NCBI RefSeq assembly: GCF_014841135.1 | Contig: NZ_JACYTN010000019.1 | Location: 36,488 to 100,487 of the forward strand | Direction: 5' to 3' | Length of the DNA: 64,000 nucleotides | DNA from: Paenibacillus arenosi | GTDB lineage: Bacteria; Bacillota; Bacilli; Paenibacillales; Paenibacillaceae | In this document: positions 1 through 9,903 of the stretch, piece by piece | How positions within the stretch are numbered: position 1 is the first letter of the stretch | How the letters are laid out: each line of letters starts with the position of its first letter | Notes under the pieces: generated by a model | What the model was told of the DNA's origin: nothing | Databases searched by the model: none | The model's input: the letters and a program-made list of their open reading frames with translations, nothing else | Made by a program: the position numbers and the translations under genes

Positions 1-766
1 TCCTGTATCATCGACAGGGCATATGATTTTGACAGCTTCATTTATTGGATTAGATGAACATAATCCGCTGCTAAAGACGTTTATGATTATGATTCAGTTG
101 GGCGCTATTTTGGCAATTACGATTGTATATCGCGACCGATTGTTAACTATGTTTAGACTTCGGCCTGTCACGGTAGCAAGAGGTGGGGCGAGAAGTACTA
201 CTTTGAATCTTTTTCATGTAGCGCTAGGAATTGTACCTGCGTTAGTAGTCGCATTCCTTGCAAAAGACTTTATTAAGTCTTTGTTCAGTGCAAGTACAGT
301 GATGTGGGCATTGGTTGTGGGCGGTATTTTTATGTGGTTTGCTGAATTATTCAGTTCTAAGCGTGAACCAACGGCACATACTATCGATCAAATTACATAT
401 AAGCAAGCGTTACTCATTGGTGTATATCAGATAATCTCTGTATTATGGCCGGGATTTTCCCGTTCTGGATCAACGATTTCCGGAGGATTGCTGAGTGGAG
501 TAAGCTATCGCGCATCTGCGGATTTTTCATTTTTGATTGCGATACCTATAATGATTGCTGCGACCGGCTATGAATTACTTAACAATTATCAATATATAAG
601 TGGCGACGGTCTGGCTGTCTTTCTATTAGGTTTCATCGTTTCATTTATAGTAGCTTATATTGTCGTTATTTCATTCCTCAAATATATACAAGCTATCAAA
701 TTGAAATACTTCGCTATGTATCGATTCGTACTCGCCGGCCTATTCTGGCTCATCATTATGTATTGA
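1..766 (+). CDS. uppP: Undecaprenyl-diphosphatase UppP (BacA family), 5' end missing
   Basis: Integral membrane enzyme that dephosphorylates undecaprenyl pyrophosphate to recycle the lipid carrier for peptidoglycan and other wall polymers; loss or gain alters bacitracin tolerance. The reading frame is open from base 2, and the first residues read PVSSTGH, the conserved first active-site motif of the BacA/UppP family, so roughly the first 25 residues lie outside the window. The second motif, PGFSRSGST, is present near base 460. Several hydrophobic segments follow, and the protein ends at the TGA at 764-766. Identification is strong; only the start is missing. Confidence 0.95.
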   Translation, partial: PVSSTGHMILTASFIGLDEHNPLLKTFMIMIQLGAILAITIVYRDRLLTMFRLRPVTVARGGARSTTLNLFHVALGIVPALVVAFLAKDFIKSLFSASTVMWALVVGGIFMWFAELFSSKREPTAHTIDQITYKQALLIGVYQIISVLWPGFSRSGSTISGGLLSGVSYRASADFSFLIAIPIMIAATGYELLNNYQYISGDGLAVFLLGFIVSFIVAYIVVISFLKYIQAIKLKYFAMYRFVLAGLFWLIIMY

Positions 767-885
767 AATAAGGCCAACACCAACATCATATTGCCATTTA
801 GTTGGCTACAATATGGTATGATAATAAGATAACTCCTTGCCAGTGGAACGAATATCATCTTGAAAGAATCAGGGGTTGACTGACA

Positions 886-1977
886 GTGCGGTGGATACCG
901 ATTATGAATTGCCGTCCCGGCATGAGACTTGCTAAAAAGATCTATAATGAAGAAGGTATGGTTCTGCTTCAAGAGCAAGTTGAGATGACAGATACGTTTA
1001 TTCGTCGTTTAATTGAAAGGGACGTATCTTACATTTATGTAGAAGATGAGCGAACGGAAGGGATTGTAGCTCCCGATCTATTAAGTGATGAAACTAGAAT
1101 TATGGCTAACAAAACGATTCGTCAGCAGTTCATGCAGCATATGTCTGATGGACGCGCACGTAAGCGTAGACCTGATCAAGACATGGATGCATCCGTATCG
1201 GGAATGCTCGACAATCTTGTGCATGATATTTCAAAGCACAATAAAGCCATGGTAATGCTGAATGATATACAGACGACGGATCATTACGTATATCGTCATT
1301 CCTTAAACGTATGTGTATATTCTACGCTATTCGGTGTATATCATGGCTATGAAAGAGACGATCTTAAAATGTTGTCGATGGGCGCCCTGCTGCACGATGT
1401 TGGTAAGATGCATTTGGATCCTCATATTCTTAATAAGACGAGTCCACTTACAAAGCTTGAATTCGATATGATTAAGAAGCATGCGGAATACGGATATCGT
1501 ATTTTAAGAAAAGATCCTAATATCCCGACTATTGTTGCTCATTGTGCCTATCAGCATCATGAACGTTTGAACGGATCTGGATATCCAAGGGGCTTAACTT
1601 CTGATAATATCCATGAGTTTGCGAAATGGATTGCCATTGCGGATTCTTATGATGCGATGACGACTAACCGAGTTTATCGTCCAGCTATGCTGCCTCATGA
1701 GGCATTAGAAATTTTGTATACAGGGTCTGGTACTCTATATGAGCAGTGGATGCTGTCTCTATTTAGGGATCGAATTGCTGTGTATCCACTTGGTATGACA
1801 GTTAAGTTGAGCACAGGTGAGATCGGTATCGTAGCGGAAATCAATTCAGATTATCCACAGCGTCCAATGATAAGAGTGTTGTATGATGCGGAAGGTGCGT
1901 CAGTTCCTCTAGGAACGGAGCTGGATTTGTCACAGCTTCTTCATATTATGATTGTAGAAATGGTCGATGTTGAATAG
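886..1977 (+). CDS. HD-GYP domain protein, probable cyclic-di-GMP phosphodiesterase
   Basis: Predicted cytosolic phosphodiesterase of 363 residues. The central part carries the HD-GYP signature: HDVGK at residues 170-174, a KHAEYGYRIL helix, and HHERLNGSGYP beginning at residue 224. The HD residues bind the metal centre, and the GYP loop is typical of enzymes that hydrolyse cyclic-di-GMP. No membrane segment or receiver domain is visible; about 100 N-terminal residues are of unknown function. The GTG at 886 is chosen because AGGGGT lies about 10 bases upstream. It stands alone between uppP and the MMPL gene. The exact nucleotide substrate is inferred from the family. Confidence 0.88.
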   Translation: MRWIPIMNCRPGMRLAKKIYNEEGMVLLQEQVEMTDTFIRRLIERDVSYIYVEDERTEGIVAPDLLSDETRIMANKTIRQQFMQHMSDGRARKRRPDQDMDASVSGMLDNLVHDISKHNKAMVMLNDIQTTDHYVYRHSLNVCVYSTLFGVYHGYERDDLKMLSMGALLHDVGKMHLDPHILNKTSPLTKLEFDMIKKHAEYGYRILRKDPNIPTIVAHCAYQHHERLNGSGYPRGLTSDNIHEFAKWIAIADSYDAMTTNRVYRPAMLPHEALEILYTGSGTLYEQWMLSLFRDRIAVYPLGMTVKLSTGEIGIVAEINSDYPQRPMIRVLYDAEGASVPLGTELDLSQLLHIMIVEMVDVE

Positions 1978-2035
1978 AAGTAACGATGGCCGGAACGAAG
2001 TGCGGATCAGCATAAGATGACTGGGAGGAGTCGAG

Positions 2036-4288
2036 TTGCGCGAAACGAATGAACAAGGGGTTTTCTGGAAATGGGGACATTTCATTTATCGTTATCGTCG
2101 GGTCGTATTCGGAGTATGGTGTGCCATATTTATAGGTATGGGGATCTTTGCGGTACAAGCTCCTTCCATGCTCAAAGATAATGGATTTACTCCCGTTGGC
2201 AGTGAGTCAGATCGAGGTTTGAAGCTGATGCAGGAGCAGTTGCAGATCGCACCAGTGATGCTTGATATTGTATATGAGAGCAGTAATGGTGAATCATTAT
2301 TATCAGAGCCTAACCGGACTGAAATTATGGAGTCGTTGCAATCTTTGCGGGAAGCTTCTTATGTATCAAATGTTTCGTTCCGAGATGTTGGTCGCAGTGA
2401 AGCGCGGAATGATGTTACCGTGGTTACCGTTACAATGAATCTTGAGGCAGATGAAGCAATTGAGAAGTTTGCTTCGATTCGTAAGCTTATTCCTGATCCG
2501 CCTGATATGAAGGCTTATGTTACAGGCAATTCTGCAGTCTTCTATGATGTTCAAGAAGCGAGTAAGCGCGATATTATAAAATCTGAAATTATTGGACTTC
2601 CTATTGCATTAATTGTGCTACTGCTTGTATTTGGCACATGGCTTGCAGGTGTACTTCCCCTTGTCGTTGGAATGTTGAGTGTAACTACGACATTAGGTAT
2701 TATTTATTTTATTGCTTTAGGGACGAATTCTTTGAGCAACTTCTTACCTAATATGGTAAGTATGCTAGGACTGGCAGTTGGCATTGATTATGCTTTGTTT
2801 ATGGTTAGTCGATTCAGAGAAGAGCTTGCTACGCAAAGCAATGTTGGACAAGCCGTTGCCATGACCGCGCAGAAGGCAGGTAAATCCATATTCTTTTCAG
2901 GAGTGGCTGTTCTCATCGGACTTATTGCAATGGCATTTATCGACCTGGCTTTATTCCGCTCCTTAGCGTTGGGAGGAGTTCTCGTTGTATCGATGTCTGT
3001 CATTGTGGGGAACACGCTGCTGCTCGCTTTACTCGGCATGCTCGGAGAGCAGATTAATCGTTATTCCGTAATTCCTAAGCAATGGCGCAATCGGAGGAAG
3101 AAACCTAATCGTAATGGGGATGGTAGCTCTTTTTGGGGGCGTGTCGCTTATGGTGTTATGAAGCGGCCGATACCGATCGTGTTGCTGCTTTGTACGGTGC
3201 TTATTGCTTTTGTTTGGCCTATTTTAAATATGAATATAGGTATTCCTGATGCAAAAATGCTGCCGCCCAAATATGAATCTCGATATGGCTCAGATCTGAT
3301 GACAGAAGTCTATGATGAGCGTGAGCTTAATCCGATTCAACTGATAGTAAAGTCTGAACAGCCATTCCATGAGGAACGTACGATTGAGACAGTATCTAAA
3401 CTGACTGAATCTCTCAAAGGAGTTCAAGGCGTTCAACGTGTGGATAGTTATTTAACAGCACTGTCCGATTTGCCGAACGCCCAAGCGAAGTCTCAGGCTT
3501 TACAAAATGAGCAATTACAACAGCAGTTGAAAGATAGCCATCTTGTAAACGATTCGTATATGTTGTTAAGTGTTGTGTCTAATGTAAGCGCAGATGGAGA
3601 AGAGGCTTACGAGCTAGTTCGTAATCTTCGTTCGCTTGAGTCTGCTGAATTAGATATATTGGTTACGGGGACAGCTGCATACCGCTTAGACATTGTAGAA
3701 CGAATTACATCTGCTTTGCCTTATGTGGTACTATTTATATTGGCAGTAACCTATGTCGTATTGTTTATTGCATTCCGTTCGGTCATATTGCCATTAAAGG
3801 CTGTATTTATGAACGTGCTTAGCTTAGGCGCAAGCTTGGGTATAGTCGTGCTAGTCTTCCAGCATGGATACATGGCAGATTTATTGCAGGTAACTTCTAC
3901 AGGAATTGTAGTTGCGATGCTGCCTGTTATCATTTTTTGTGTGGTATTCGGCATATCTATGGATTACGAGGTATTCTTATTGTCTCGTATAGCAGAAGAG
4001 TATGAATGTACAGGAGACAATGAACGAAGTACGGCTGAAGGGTTGAAGAAGACAGGAAGTATTATTACGAGTGCAGCATTTATTTTAATTGTTGTCGTAG
4101 GGGCATTTATTTTTACAGACAATGAATTGATGAAGGCGATTGGCCTTGGATTGTCGGTATCCGTGCTGCTGGATGCGACGCTTATTCGATTGTTCCTTGT
4201 ACCCGCGCTCATGAAGTTGATGGGTAAAGCCAATTGGTGGGCACCGCGCTGGGCGAAATTCGCTTCTTCGAAGGATACCGTCGAATAG
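2036..4288 (+). CDS. MMPL/RND-family membrane transporter (YdfJ-like)
   Basis: A 750-residue polytopic membrane protein with the twofold architecture of MMPL exporters: one hydrophobic helix near residues 20-40, a large extracytoplasmic loop, a five-helix bundle around residues 180-340, then the same pattern repeated with a second loop and helices at 555-735. Each half has the family's GIDYALF- or SMDYEVFL-type segment (VGIDYALFMVSRF and GISMDYEVFLLSR), whose Asp-Tyr pair takes part in proton coupling. Substrates are probably lipids or hydrophobic drugs. The start is TTG at 2036, behind GGGAGGAG. It lies 11 bases before the radical SAM gene, so co-transcription is likely. Confidence 0.9.
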   Translation: MRETNEQGVFWKWGHFIYRYRRVVFGVWCAIFIGMGIFAVQAPSMLKDNGFTPVGSESDRGLKLMQEQLQIAPVMLDIVYESSNGESLLSEPNRTEIMESLQSLREASYVSNVSFRDVGRSEARNDVTVVTVTMNLEADEAIEKFASIRKLIPDPPDMKAYVTGNSAVFYDVQEASKRDIIKSEIIGLPIALIVLLLVFGTWLAGVLPLVVGMLSVTTTLGIIYFIALGTNSLSNFLPNMVSMLGLAVGIDYALFMVSRFREELATQSNVGQAVAMTAQKAGKSIFFSGVAVLIGLIAMAFIDLALFRSLALGGVLVVSMSVIVGNTLLLALLGMLGEQINRYSVIPKQWRNRRKKPNRNGDGSSFWGRVAYGVMKRPIPIVLLLCTVLIAFVWPILNMNIGIPDAKMLPPKYESRYGSDLMTEVYDERELNPIQLIVKSEQPFHEERTIETVSKLTESLKGVQGVQRVDSYLTALSDLPNAQAKSQALQNEQLQQQLKDSHLVNDSYMLLSVVSNVSADGEEAYELVRNLRSLESAELDILVTGTAAYRLDIVERITSALPYVVLFILAVTYVVLFIAFRSVILPLKAVFMNVLSLGASLGIVVLVFQHGYMADLLQVTSTGIVVAMLPVIIFCVVFGISMDYEVFLLSRIAEEYECTGDNERSTAEGLKKTGSIITSAAFILIVVVGAFIFTDNELMKAIGLGLSVSVLLDATLIRLFLVPALMKLMGKANWWAPRWAKFASSKDTVE

Positions 4289-4299
4289 AGGAAGAATAG

Positions 4300-5466
4300 G
4301 TGAGTGAAATGAGTAAAGAACAGCATGCGAACGTGTCGGTGATTACACCGCCGACCTTACAACCAATAACAACTCAATATGACCCTTGGGATCCGATCCG
4401 ATCACTGAGACAGTATGGAGAGCACCGACTAACCAGTGTGGAAATGACTGTGGCGCAAGTGTGTAATATGCGCTGCGAACACTGCGCGGTTGGCCATACA
4501 CTTGTGATGCGAGAGCCAGACCTGCTTCCGCTGGATGTGATGTTGAAGCGTCTTGACGAAGTAGAGCATTTGGAGACGATAAGTATTACAGGTGGAGAGC
4601 CTACATTCCATCTTTCTACGGTAAAAGATTACGTAATCCCATTGCTTAAATATGCAAGAGAGCGAGGCGTTCGCTCTCAGTTGAATTCTAACGTTACCTT
4701 GGATTATAGACGGTATGAAATGATAGCGCCTTACTTGGATGTCATGCATATTTCATTCAACTACACAAATGTGGAAGATTTCCGCCAAGTTGGATTTGTG
4801 CATCGTGATCGGGATTTGTCCAACAATTTAACAGTCAAATTTTACGAGCAGATGATTGATAATACGCGTCGATTAGTAGAGGGTGGACTTTTCGTATCAG
4901 CGGAGTCTATGATCAACTATCGAACACATGACAAGATGAATGACATTCACCAGCTCATTTATGAAATGGGCTGTCAGCGACATGAAGTCCATCCAATGTA
5001 TCCAAGCTCATTCGCTGAGCATTTGCCAGTCTTGTCGATCAATGAGCTGCGTCAATCTATTCACAGCTTGTTAGACTTCCGTCATCAGGATATGTGGATG
5101 TTGTTCGGGACGCTTCCGTTCTACGGATGCAGTGTCAGTGAAGAAGATACGAAGCTGCTCCAACGATTGTATAGCGAGAAAAATGTAACGGTGCGCAACG
5201 ACCCAGATGGGCGCAATCGTTTGAATGTAAATATGTTTAATGGGGAAGTATTCGTCACAGACTTTGCTGATATTCCTTCCTTCGGAAGTATTTATGAGGA
5301 TAGGCTCGATGCTATATTCGATAAGTGGCTTCACCAACATCCATTATCAAAAACGGTGGACTGCTATTGTCCGCAAGCTAGCTGTTGTGGACCGAACCTG
5401 CTTGTGGCGGATATGTATTATCCGAATGTAAACTTTAAAGAACGCAAGGCAGTCATTTCTGTGTAG
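4300..5466 (+). CDS. yfkAB: Radical SAM protein with C-terminal CxCxxxxC motif, YfkAB
   Basis: Radical S-adenosylmethionine enzyme of unknown substrate. The [4Fe-4S]-binding CxxxCxxC motif is at residues 55-62 (CNMRCEHC), followed by SITGGEPTFH, the glycine-rich SAM-binding segment. The C-terminus carries CYCPQASC, the CxCxxxxC signature that defines the YfkAB family and probably binds a second metal cluster. In B. subtilis the homologous gene is split or recoded as yfkA/yfkB; here it is one continuous frame of 388 codons. The start could be GTG 4300 (GAGGAA upstream) or ATG 4309. It follows the MMPL gene by 11 bases. Confidence 0.88.
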   Translation: MSEMSKEQHANVSVITPPTLQPITTQYDPWDPIRSLRQYGEHRLTSVEMTVAQVCNMRCEHCAVGHTLVMREPDLLPLDVMLKRLDEVEHLETISITGGEPTFHLSTVKDYVIPLLKYARERGVRSQLNSNVTLDYRRYEMIAPYLDVMHISFNYTNVEDFRQVGFVHRDRDLSNNLTVKFYEQMIDNTRRLVEGGLFVSAESMINYRTHDKMNDIHQLIYEMGCQRHEVHPMYPSSFAEHLPVLSINELRQSIHSLLDFRHQDMWMLFGTLPFYGCSVSEEDTKLLQRLYSEKNVTVRNDPDGRNRLNVNMFNGEVFVTDFADIPSFGSIYEDRLDAIFDKWLHQHPLSKTVDCYCPQASCCGPNLLVADMYYPNVNFKERKAVISV

Positions 5467-5576
5467 GCGCGATAAAGCGCAATATGCAGAAGTGAGCAGC
5501 GATGTAGAACATAGGCAACGATAAATGAACGATACGATAGTGTGGTTGTAAGATGAATCGATAAAGGAAGTGAACT

Positions 5577-6599
5577 ATGTCGTTCAAACATTTGTTTCTA
5601 GCTGCAGTAGGGCTACTGTTATTGTACGGGCTGTTTACCGTCGGTGCTCCTTTCTTGCTAGCTTGTGTCATTGCAATGGGGCTAGAGCCATTGACAAAAG
5701 CTTGGATGCGTTGGTTCAAGTGGGGCCGTATTCCGGCTGCTGTACTAAGCTGTACATTATTTACCCTGTTTTTACTGTCAGGGATGTATTACATCGTCAT
5801 TCAGATTATTAAACAGCTAGTAGAGTTAGTCAAAAATTCTCCTACGTATATTGAAGGCGTGCGCGTATGGCTTGAACAGACGATGTCTGAAGCGCAAGTT
5901 AATATGCCTGAGCATTGGGAAGGCATGTTTGAACAGCTGTTTGTTACGGTGTCGGGTCATTTGCAAGATGCTGCCGCGACTGTTTCTGCCAAGGCGGTGT
6001 CGTTAGCAGGAGTACTTCCGAATATGTTTATTTTCTTTATCGTATTTATGGTTGCTTTGTTCCTCATCAGCTTTAGCTTGGATCGTACACGTCCAGCTAT
6101 TTTGCATTTCTTTGATGGCAAGTCACATCATCAAGTGAATCAAGTCATTACGACTCTAAAAAGCTCGGTATTTGGTTTTGTCAGAGCACAAATTATTTTG
6201 TGTTTGTTCACCTACGTGATTACACTATGTGGGCTTTTGATACTAGGTACAAGTTATCCGCTTGCCATTGCATTACTCGTAATGATCGTAGACCTACTTC
6301 CTATACTAGGTGTTGGTTCAGCACTAATGCCATGGGCAGTTTACTGTATCGCTACTGGTGATTTATTTACGGGGATTGGCCTTGTGGTCATGTTCATCGT
6401 TATTACCGCATTGCGTCGTATCATTGAGCCGAAGGTAGTCGGGGATTCCGTGGGCATAGGAGCTTTGCCTGCCCTTGTCAGCTTGTACGTTGGTTTCAAA
6501 TTGGTTGGAGTCATGGGCTTCTTCATTGGACCTTTGGTCGTTATTATTTATAATGCGATACGAAAAGCTGGCTTAATGGAAATTAAAATAAAATTCTAG
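5577..6599 (+). CDS. AI-2E family transporter (YtvI-like permease)
   Basis: A 340-residue membrane protein of the AI-2E/UPF0118 family. It shows two N-terminal hydrophobic helices, an amphipathic region around residues 80-150, and a C-terminal multi-helix block that ends with the conserved proline- and glycine-rich segments around LPILGVGSALMPWA and RRIIEPKVVG. Members include sporulation protein YtvI, a putative autoinducer exporter and Na+/Li+ antiporters, so the substrate is not known. AAAGGAAG precedes the ATG by about 6 bases. A second member of the family lies at 31080-32195 next to citZ and is the better YtvI candidate. A strong hairpin terminator follows. Confidence 0.85.
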   Translation: MSFKHLFLAAVGLLLLYGLFTVGAPFLLACVIAMGLEPLTKAWMRWFKWGRIPAAVLSCTLFTLFLLSGMYYIVIQIIKQLVELVKNSPTYIEGVRVWLEQTMSEAQVNMPEHWEGMFEQLFVTVSGHLQDAAATVSAKAVSLAGVLPNMFIFFIVFMVALFLISFSLDRTRPAILHFFDGKSHHQVNQVITTLKSSVFGFVRAQIILCLFTYVITLCGLLILGTSYPLAIALLVMIVDLLPILGVGSALMPWAVYCIATGDLFTGIGLVVMFIVITALRRIIEPKVVGDSVGIGALPALVSLYVGFKLVGVMGFFIGPLVVIIYNAIRKAGLMEIKIKF

Positions 6600-6600
6600 C

Positions 6601-6668
6601 TAAACAATAGAGCTGTTCCTAACGTGCATGAAGCATGAAAGGAGCAGCTCTATTTTTGCTATTGTTTA
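6601..6668. terminator. Bidirectional rho-independent terminator
   Basis: Nested inverted repeat between two convergent genes. The inner arms are AATAGAGCTGTTCCT at 6606-6620 and AGGAGCAGCTCTATT at 6640-6654, followed by a T run. The outer arms TAAACAATAG (6601-6610) and CTATTGTTTA (6659-6668) are perfectly complementary, so it can end transcription from both sides. Confidence 0.85.
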
Positions 6669-6701
6669 GGACGACCATTGTTATTCAGAGGGTTATTAAT
6701 T

Positions 6702-7697
6702 TTATATATTTGATTGCTGCTGCAGTAAATGCTGGGCGATCCATTTGCCATGATCCCGACCTGTCTCAATAAATATTTCATTCGCATTTTTACCGGAAGC
6801 AATGACACCTGCTACATACAGGCCTGCAATGTTTGTCTCCATCGTATCAGGATAGAATACGGGCTTATCACCATCTTCTTGCAGTTGCACACCAAGTTGG
6901 CTTACCATTTTACGATCTGGTCTAAATCCGGTTAGTGCTAGCACGAAACTACATGGAAGCTCATACAAGGTCTCGCCGTCATTTGTTTGTTCGCGAATGA
7001 TTACTTTATCAGGCAATATTTCTTGTACCTGTGAGCTTGTTCGAAGAGAGATAATGCCTTTCGCCACCATACTTTCAAAAATGGGCTTCACCCAAGGCTT
7101 CACACTTCCTGATAATTCTGATCCTCGCGCAACTACGGTGACATCCGCTCCTACTCGCATTAATTCCAATGCAGCATCGACTGCAGAATTGTTGGCACCA
7201 ATAATGACAACTTGTTTGCCTGCGTATGGATGCGCTTCTTGGAAGTAATGAGAAACATGAGGAAGTTGTTCACCAGGTATGTTCAGCATATTGGGATAGT
7301 CAAAATAGCCAGTGGCGATGACGACATTTTGAGCCTCATAGTGTAGCTCATGCCCGCTAATTGTTTTAGTCGTGAGTTGAAATTTTTCATCTACTTTGTG
7401 GACGGAAGTAACTTCTTCATACGTACGAATATGTAATTGATAGTGTTCAGCAGCTTTACGATAATATACGAGTGCTTCATGGCGATAAGGTTTATCATGT
7501 GGCGTTGTAAATGGTAAATCTCCAATTTCCAACAACTCAGGTGTGCTGAAAAATTGAAGATGCGTCGGATAACGATAAATAGAGTGTACTAGGCAGTTTT
7601 TCTCAATAACAAGTGCCTCAATGCCTGCACGCTTCAGTTCGATTGCTGCGGAGAGACCGCAGGGGCCAGCACCGATAATGATCAAGCGATGTTCCAT
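6702..7697 (-). CDS. ypdA: YpdA-family FAD/NAD(P)H flavoprotein, putative bacillithiol disulfide reductase
   Basis: Cytosolic flavoprotein of 331 residues expected to use NADPH to reduce bacillithiol disulfide, keeping the low-molecular-weight thiol pool of Bacillales reduced. The N-terminal dinucleotide fold has GAGPCG at residues 9-14; a second one, VVIIGANNSAVDAALEL near residue 165, binds NAD(P)H. The segment YPTHLQFFSTPELLEIGD is characteristic of YpdA, and the C-terminal AGVIASGKNANEIFIETGRDHG is the conserved flavin-contacting end. It lacks the redox-active CxxC of classical thioredoxin reductases, as expected for YpdA. The start is ATG 7697. It is convergent with the upstream permease gene and divergent from the HAD gene. 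Confidence 0.9.
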   Translation of the reverse strand: MEHRLIIIGAGPCGLSAAIELKRAGIEALVIEKNCLVHSIYRYPTHLQFFSTPELLEIGDLPFTTPHDKPYRHEALVYYRKAAEHYQLHIRTYEEVTSVHKVDEKFQLTTKTISGHELHYEAQNVVIATGYFDYPNMLNIPGEQLPHVSHYFQEAHPYAGKQVVIIGANNSAVDAALELMRVGADVTVVARGSELSGSVKPWVKPIFESMVAKGIISLRTSSQVQEILPDKVIIREQTNDGETLYELPCSFVLALTGFRPDRKMVSQLGVQLQEDGDKPVFYPDTMETNIAGLYVAGVIASGKNANEIFIETGRDHGKWIAQHLLQQQSNI

Positions 7698-7920
7698 GGT
7701 GGTTATGCCTCCAAACTATGTATTTATAATTTACTTACGAATATATAAATGAATTTATTATAAGTCGAGTTAGTCTTTATTTGTTAATGTAAATATCCTA
7801 TATAGTATCGTAGCAGAATAGAAACGATACGCCAATTTGAATACAAACTATTATTATGTAAGATTTATGATATAGTAAGGTGGTCTAGATGAACTTGATA
7901 GAAGAGGACGGGATGCGAAT

Positions 7921-8604
7921 ATGAAGAAACCAGAAGCAATTATATTTGACATGGACGGCACATTATTCAAGACAGAGACATTACTGGTTCCGGCCTATAA
8001 CCGATTGTTCGACCGATTGCGTGCAGAAGGTCTGTATACAGAAGAAACGCCTCCGGTAGAGCGCATTCTTGGAAGCTTAGGTATGTTGTTAGAAGAAATA
8101 TGGAAGCGTGTTATGCCAGATGCTTCTGAGGAAGCGCGAAGTAGAGCAGATGTGCTTCTGTTAGAAGAAGAGGTGCGCGGACTTGAGAGTGGCGGCTCAG
8201 AATTATATCCAGCTGTAGTAGAGACACTACAAGCATTACGTGCGCACGGGGTGAAATTGTTCGTAGCGAGTAATGGTCCTGCACCATATGTGGAGAGTGT
8301 GGCACATGCACACGGCATAGCACAATATTTTGAAGAGTTATATAGTGCAGGTGGAAGAAAGACCGCATCTAAGGTTGATCTTGTTCGCATCTTGTTAGAT
8401 GAACACCAAATTAAGAGCGCATGGATGGTCGGTGATCGCTCTTCTGATATAGAAGCAGGCGCAGAGAATAAATTAGGGATCGTCGGATGTACATATGCAG
8501 GATTCGGTGCGGATGAGGAGTTAGAAGGTGCTCATGTTCTCATTCAGCATTTTAAGGAGCTTGTATACCTTTACGAGACAAGTGAAGAAATGCAAGCTGT
8601 GTAA
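7921..8604 (+). CDS. HAD-superfamily hydrolase (subfamily IA phosphatase)
   Basis: A 227-residue phosphatase of the haloacid dehalogenase superfamily. Motif I is FDMDGTLF (residues 10-17), whose first Asp is the nucleophile and second the general acid. Motif II is FVASNGP near residue 118, the Lys of motif III follows around ASKVDLV, and motif IV is VGDRSSDIEAG. The helical cap after motif I marks subfamily IA, which includes phosphoglycolate phosphatase and pyrophosphatase PpaX; the substrate cannot be read from sequence. It is a single-gene unit with its own terminator. Confidence 0.85.
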   Translation: MKKPEAIIFDMDGTLFKTETLLVPAYNRLFDRLRAEGLYTEETPPVERILGSLGMLLEEIWKRVMPDASEEARSRADVLLLEEEVRGLESGGSELYPAVVETLQALRAHGVKLFVASNGPAPYVESVAHAHGIAQYFEELYSAGGRKTASKVDLVRILLDEHQIKSAWMVGDRSSDIEAGAENKLGIVGCTYAGFGADEELEGAHVLIQHFKELVYLYETSEEMQAV

Positions 8605-8622
8605 TCCAATGATAAATCGCGC

Positions 8623-8657
8623 AAGGCGCAGACACTCAATCGTATCTGCGCCTTCTT
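8623..8657 (+). terminator. Rho-independent terminator after the HAD gene
   Basis: Perfect arms AAGGCGCAGA (8623-8632) and TCTGCGCCTT (8645-8654) with a 12-base loop, followed by a T-rich stretch, 19 bases after the stop codon. Confidence 0.85.
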
Positions 8658-8725
8658 ATATTTTCACATCTATGAACGTACATGCAAAGTGCAAGGTTTG
8701 CTCTCGCCGTAGTGGTGAGTCGTAT

Positions 8726-9880
8726 TTAATCTTGAACTGTCTCTACGGGGAGAGGATCTTCAGGAGTACCGCTACGGATTAAAGCATGCTGCTGTTGGTG
8801 CAGCCAGAGTGCATATTGTAGAGGTTTAAGTAAAGATTTATGGTACGTATCTTGATCACCGATGAGTTGAAATACTTCCCGAGATGGTTTTGGATTTACT
8901 TCCAACATCCATATCTTCCCGTTCTTATCAATCGCAAGATCAAGCGCGAGTTCACACAGCGCTCCATATTTGCGTTCCAGATAAGAAGCGACTTCAATAC
9001 CCATTTTCTCCGCTTCTTGTTTCACTTCAGTTATGAGCTGTTCATCTCCAATCCAATTGCGCAGCATTTCATCCATAGGAATAGCTTCCCCGCCACCATG
9101 CAGATTGGAGGTAATGCTTTTGGCTGCACCTATTCTGCCTGCACAGCCTGTTAATGTCCAGTTTCCTGTTTCGTCTTTCTGCACGAGCATACGATAATCA
9201 TGAACACGCCCGTTCGGCAAGTTCAGGGATATCCCTTGCTGTACAATGTATCGCCCGGTCGCATGCCAAGAGTTGAGCTTAGTGGCAAGCTGGGACCATG
9301 TCATGCGCTGCGGGCTAATAATTTTGCGCTTCTGATCTCTTCCTTGTACATACAGCATAAAAGTAGGAGCCAATCGCTCTACTCGCAAGATGCCTCTGCC
9401 GCCGGTACCGTTAATGGGCTTCATGTAAATGAGGGAATGCTGCTTGAGTACCTGTTGAGCGTCAGCAAGAGAGTTATATAACTTCGTTTGGGGAAGAAAC
9501 TGACGCAGATAGGAATCTTCAGAAAGTACTTGGTGGATGGTCCATTTATTACGCAGTGGTTTGTTCAAATACAGCAAATCCGGATACCTTTTTCGGAAGC
9601 GGCGAAGCTGTTCAAAACGAGAGCTGTTCTGAAGTCGACAACGGTCAAATATGATGTCTGGAAAGGTGGTCCATTGCCGAAACCAGCGGTTTTTATCGTG
9701 ATGGTATACCATGGAATAGATTCGATGTTTCCTATGATCGACATCTTGCGGCGTAAACACAAATACATGAAGACCGATGGATTGGCCTGCCGTTATCATT
9801 TTTTGATAAATATGACGCTCTTCAAGATGTTTATGCTCGTTTAAGTATAAAGTCAAAATGCCCAGAACCGGTTGTGCCAA
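8726..9880 (-). CDS. yheC: YheC/YheD-family ATP-grasp protein (copy 5, YheC-like)
   Basis: Last gene of a five-gene minus-strand array. The 384-residue protein belongs to the YheC/YheD family, described as endospore coat-associated and carrying an ATP-grasp fold. Visible ATP-grasp features are the lysine and glycine loop in YMKPINGTGGRGI (near residue 158), a GGGEAI loop, and the metal- and ATP-binding LDLAIDKNGKIWMLEVNPKPSR. No reaction is established; a carboxylate-amine ligase is expected from the fold. It lacks the extra N-terminal domain of the longer copies. Start is TTG 9880 behind AAGGTGA. It lies 23 bases after the preceding gene, so it is very likely co-transcribed. Confidence 0.85.
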   Translation of the reverse strand: MAQPVLGILTLYLNEHKHLEERHIYQKMITAGQSIGLHVFVFTPQDVDHRKHRIYSMVYHHDKNRWFRQWTTFPDIIFDRCRLQNSSRFEQLRRFRKRYPDLLYLNKPLRNKWTIHQVLSEDSYLRQFLPQTKLYNSLADAQQVLKQHSLIYMKPINGTGGRGILRVERLAPTFMLYVQGRDQKRKIISPQRMTWSQLATKLNSWHATGRYIVQQGISLNLPNGRVHDYRMLVQKDETGNWTLTGCAGRIGAAKSITSNLHGGGEAIPMDEMLRNWIGDEQLITEVKQEAEKMGIEVASYLERKYGALCELALDLAIDKNGKIWMLEVNPKPSREVFQLIGDQDTYHKSLLKPLQYALWLHQQQHALIRSGTPEDPLPVETVQD

Positions 9881-9903
9881 TTGCCTTCACCTTCTTCACG
9901 TTG

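Noticed and set aside
8840..9844. Plus-strand frames across the YheC/YheD array
   Set aside because: They lie antisense to genes with clear ATP-grasp motifs and lack start signals.
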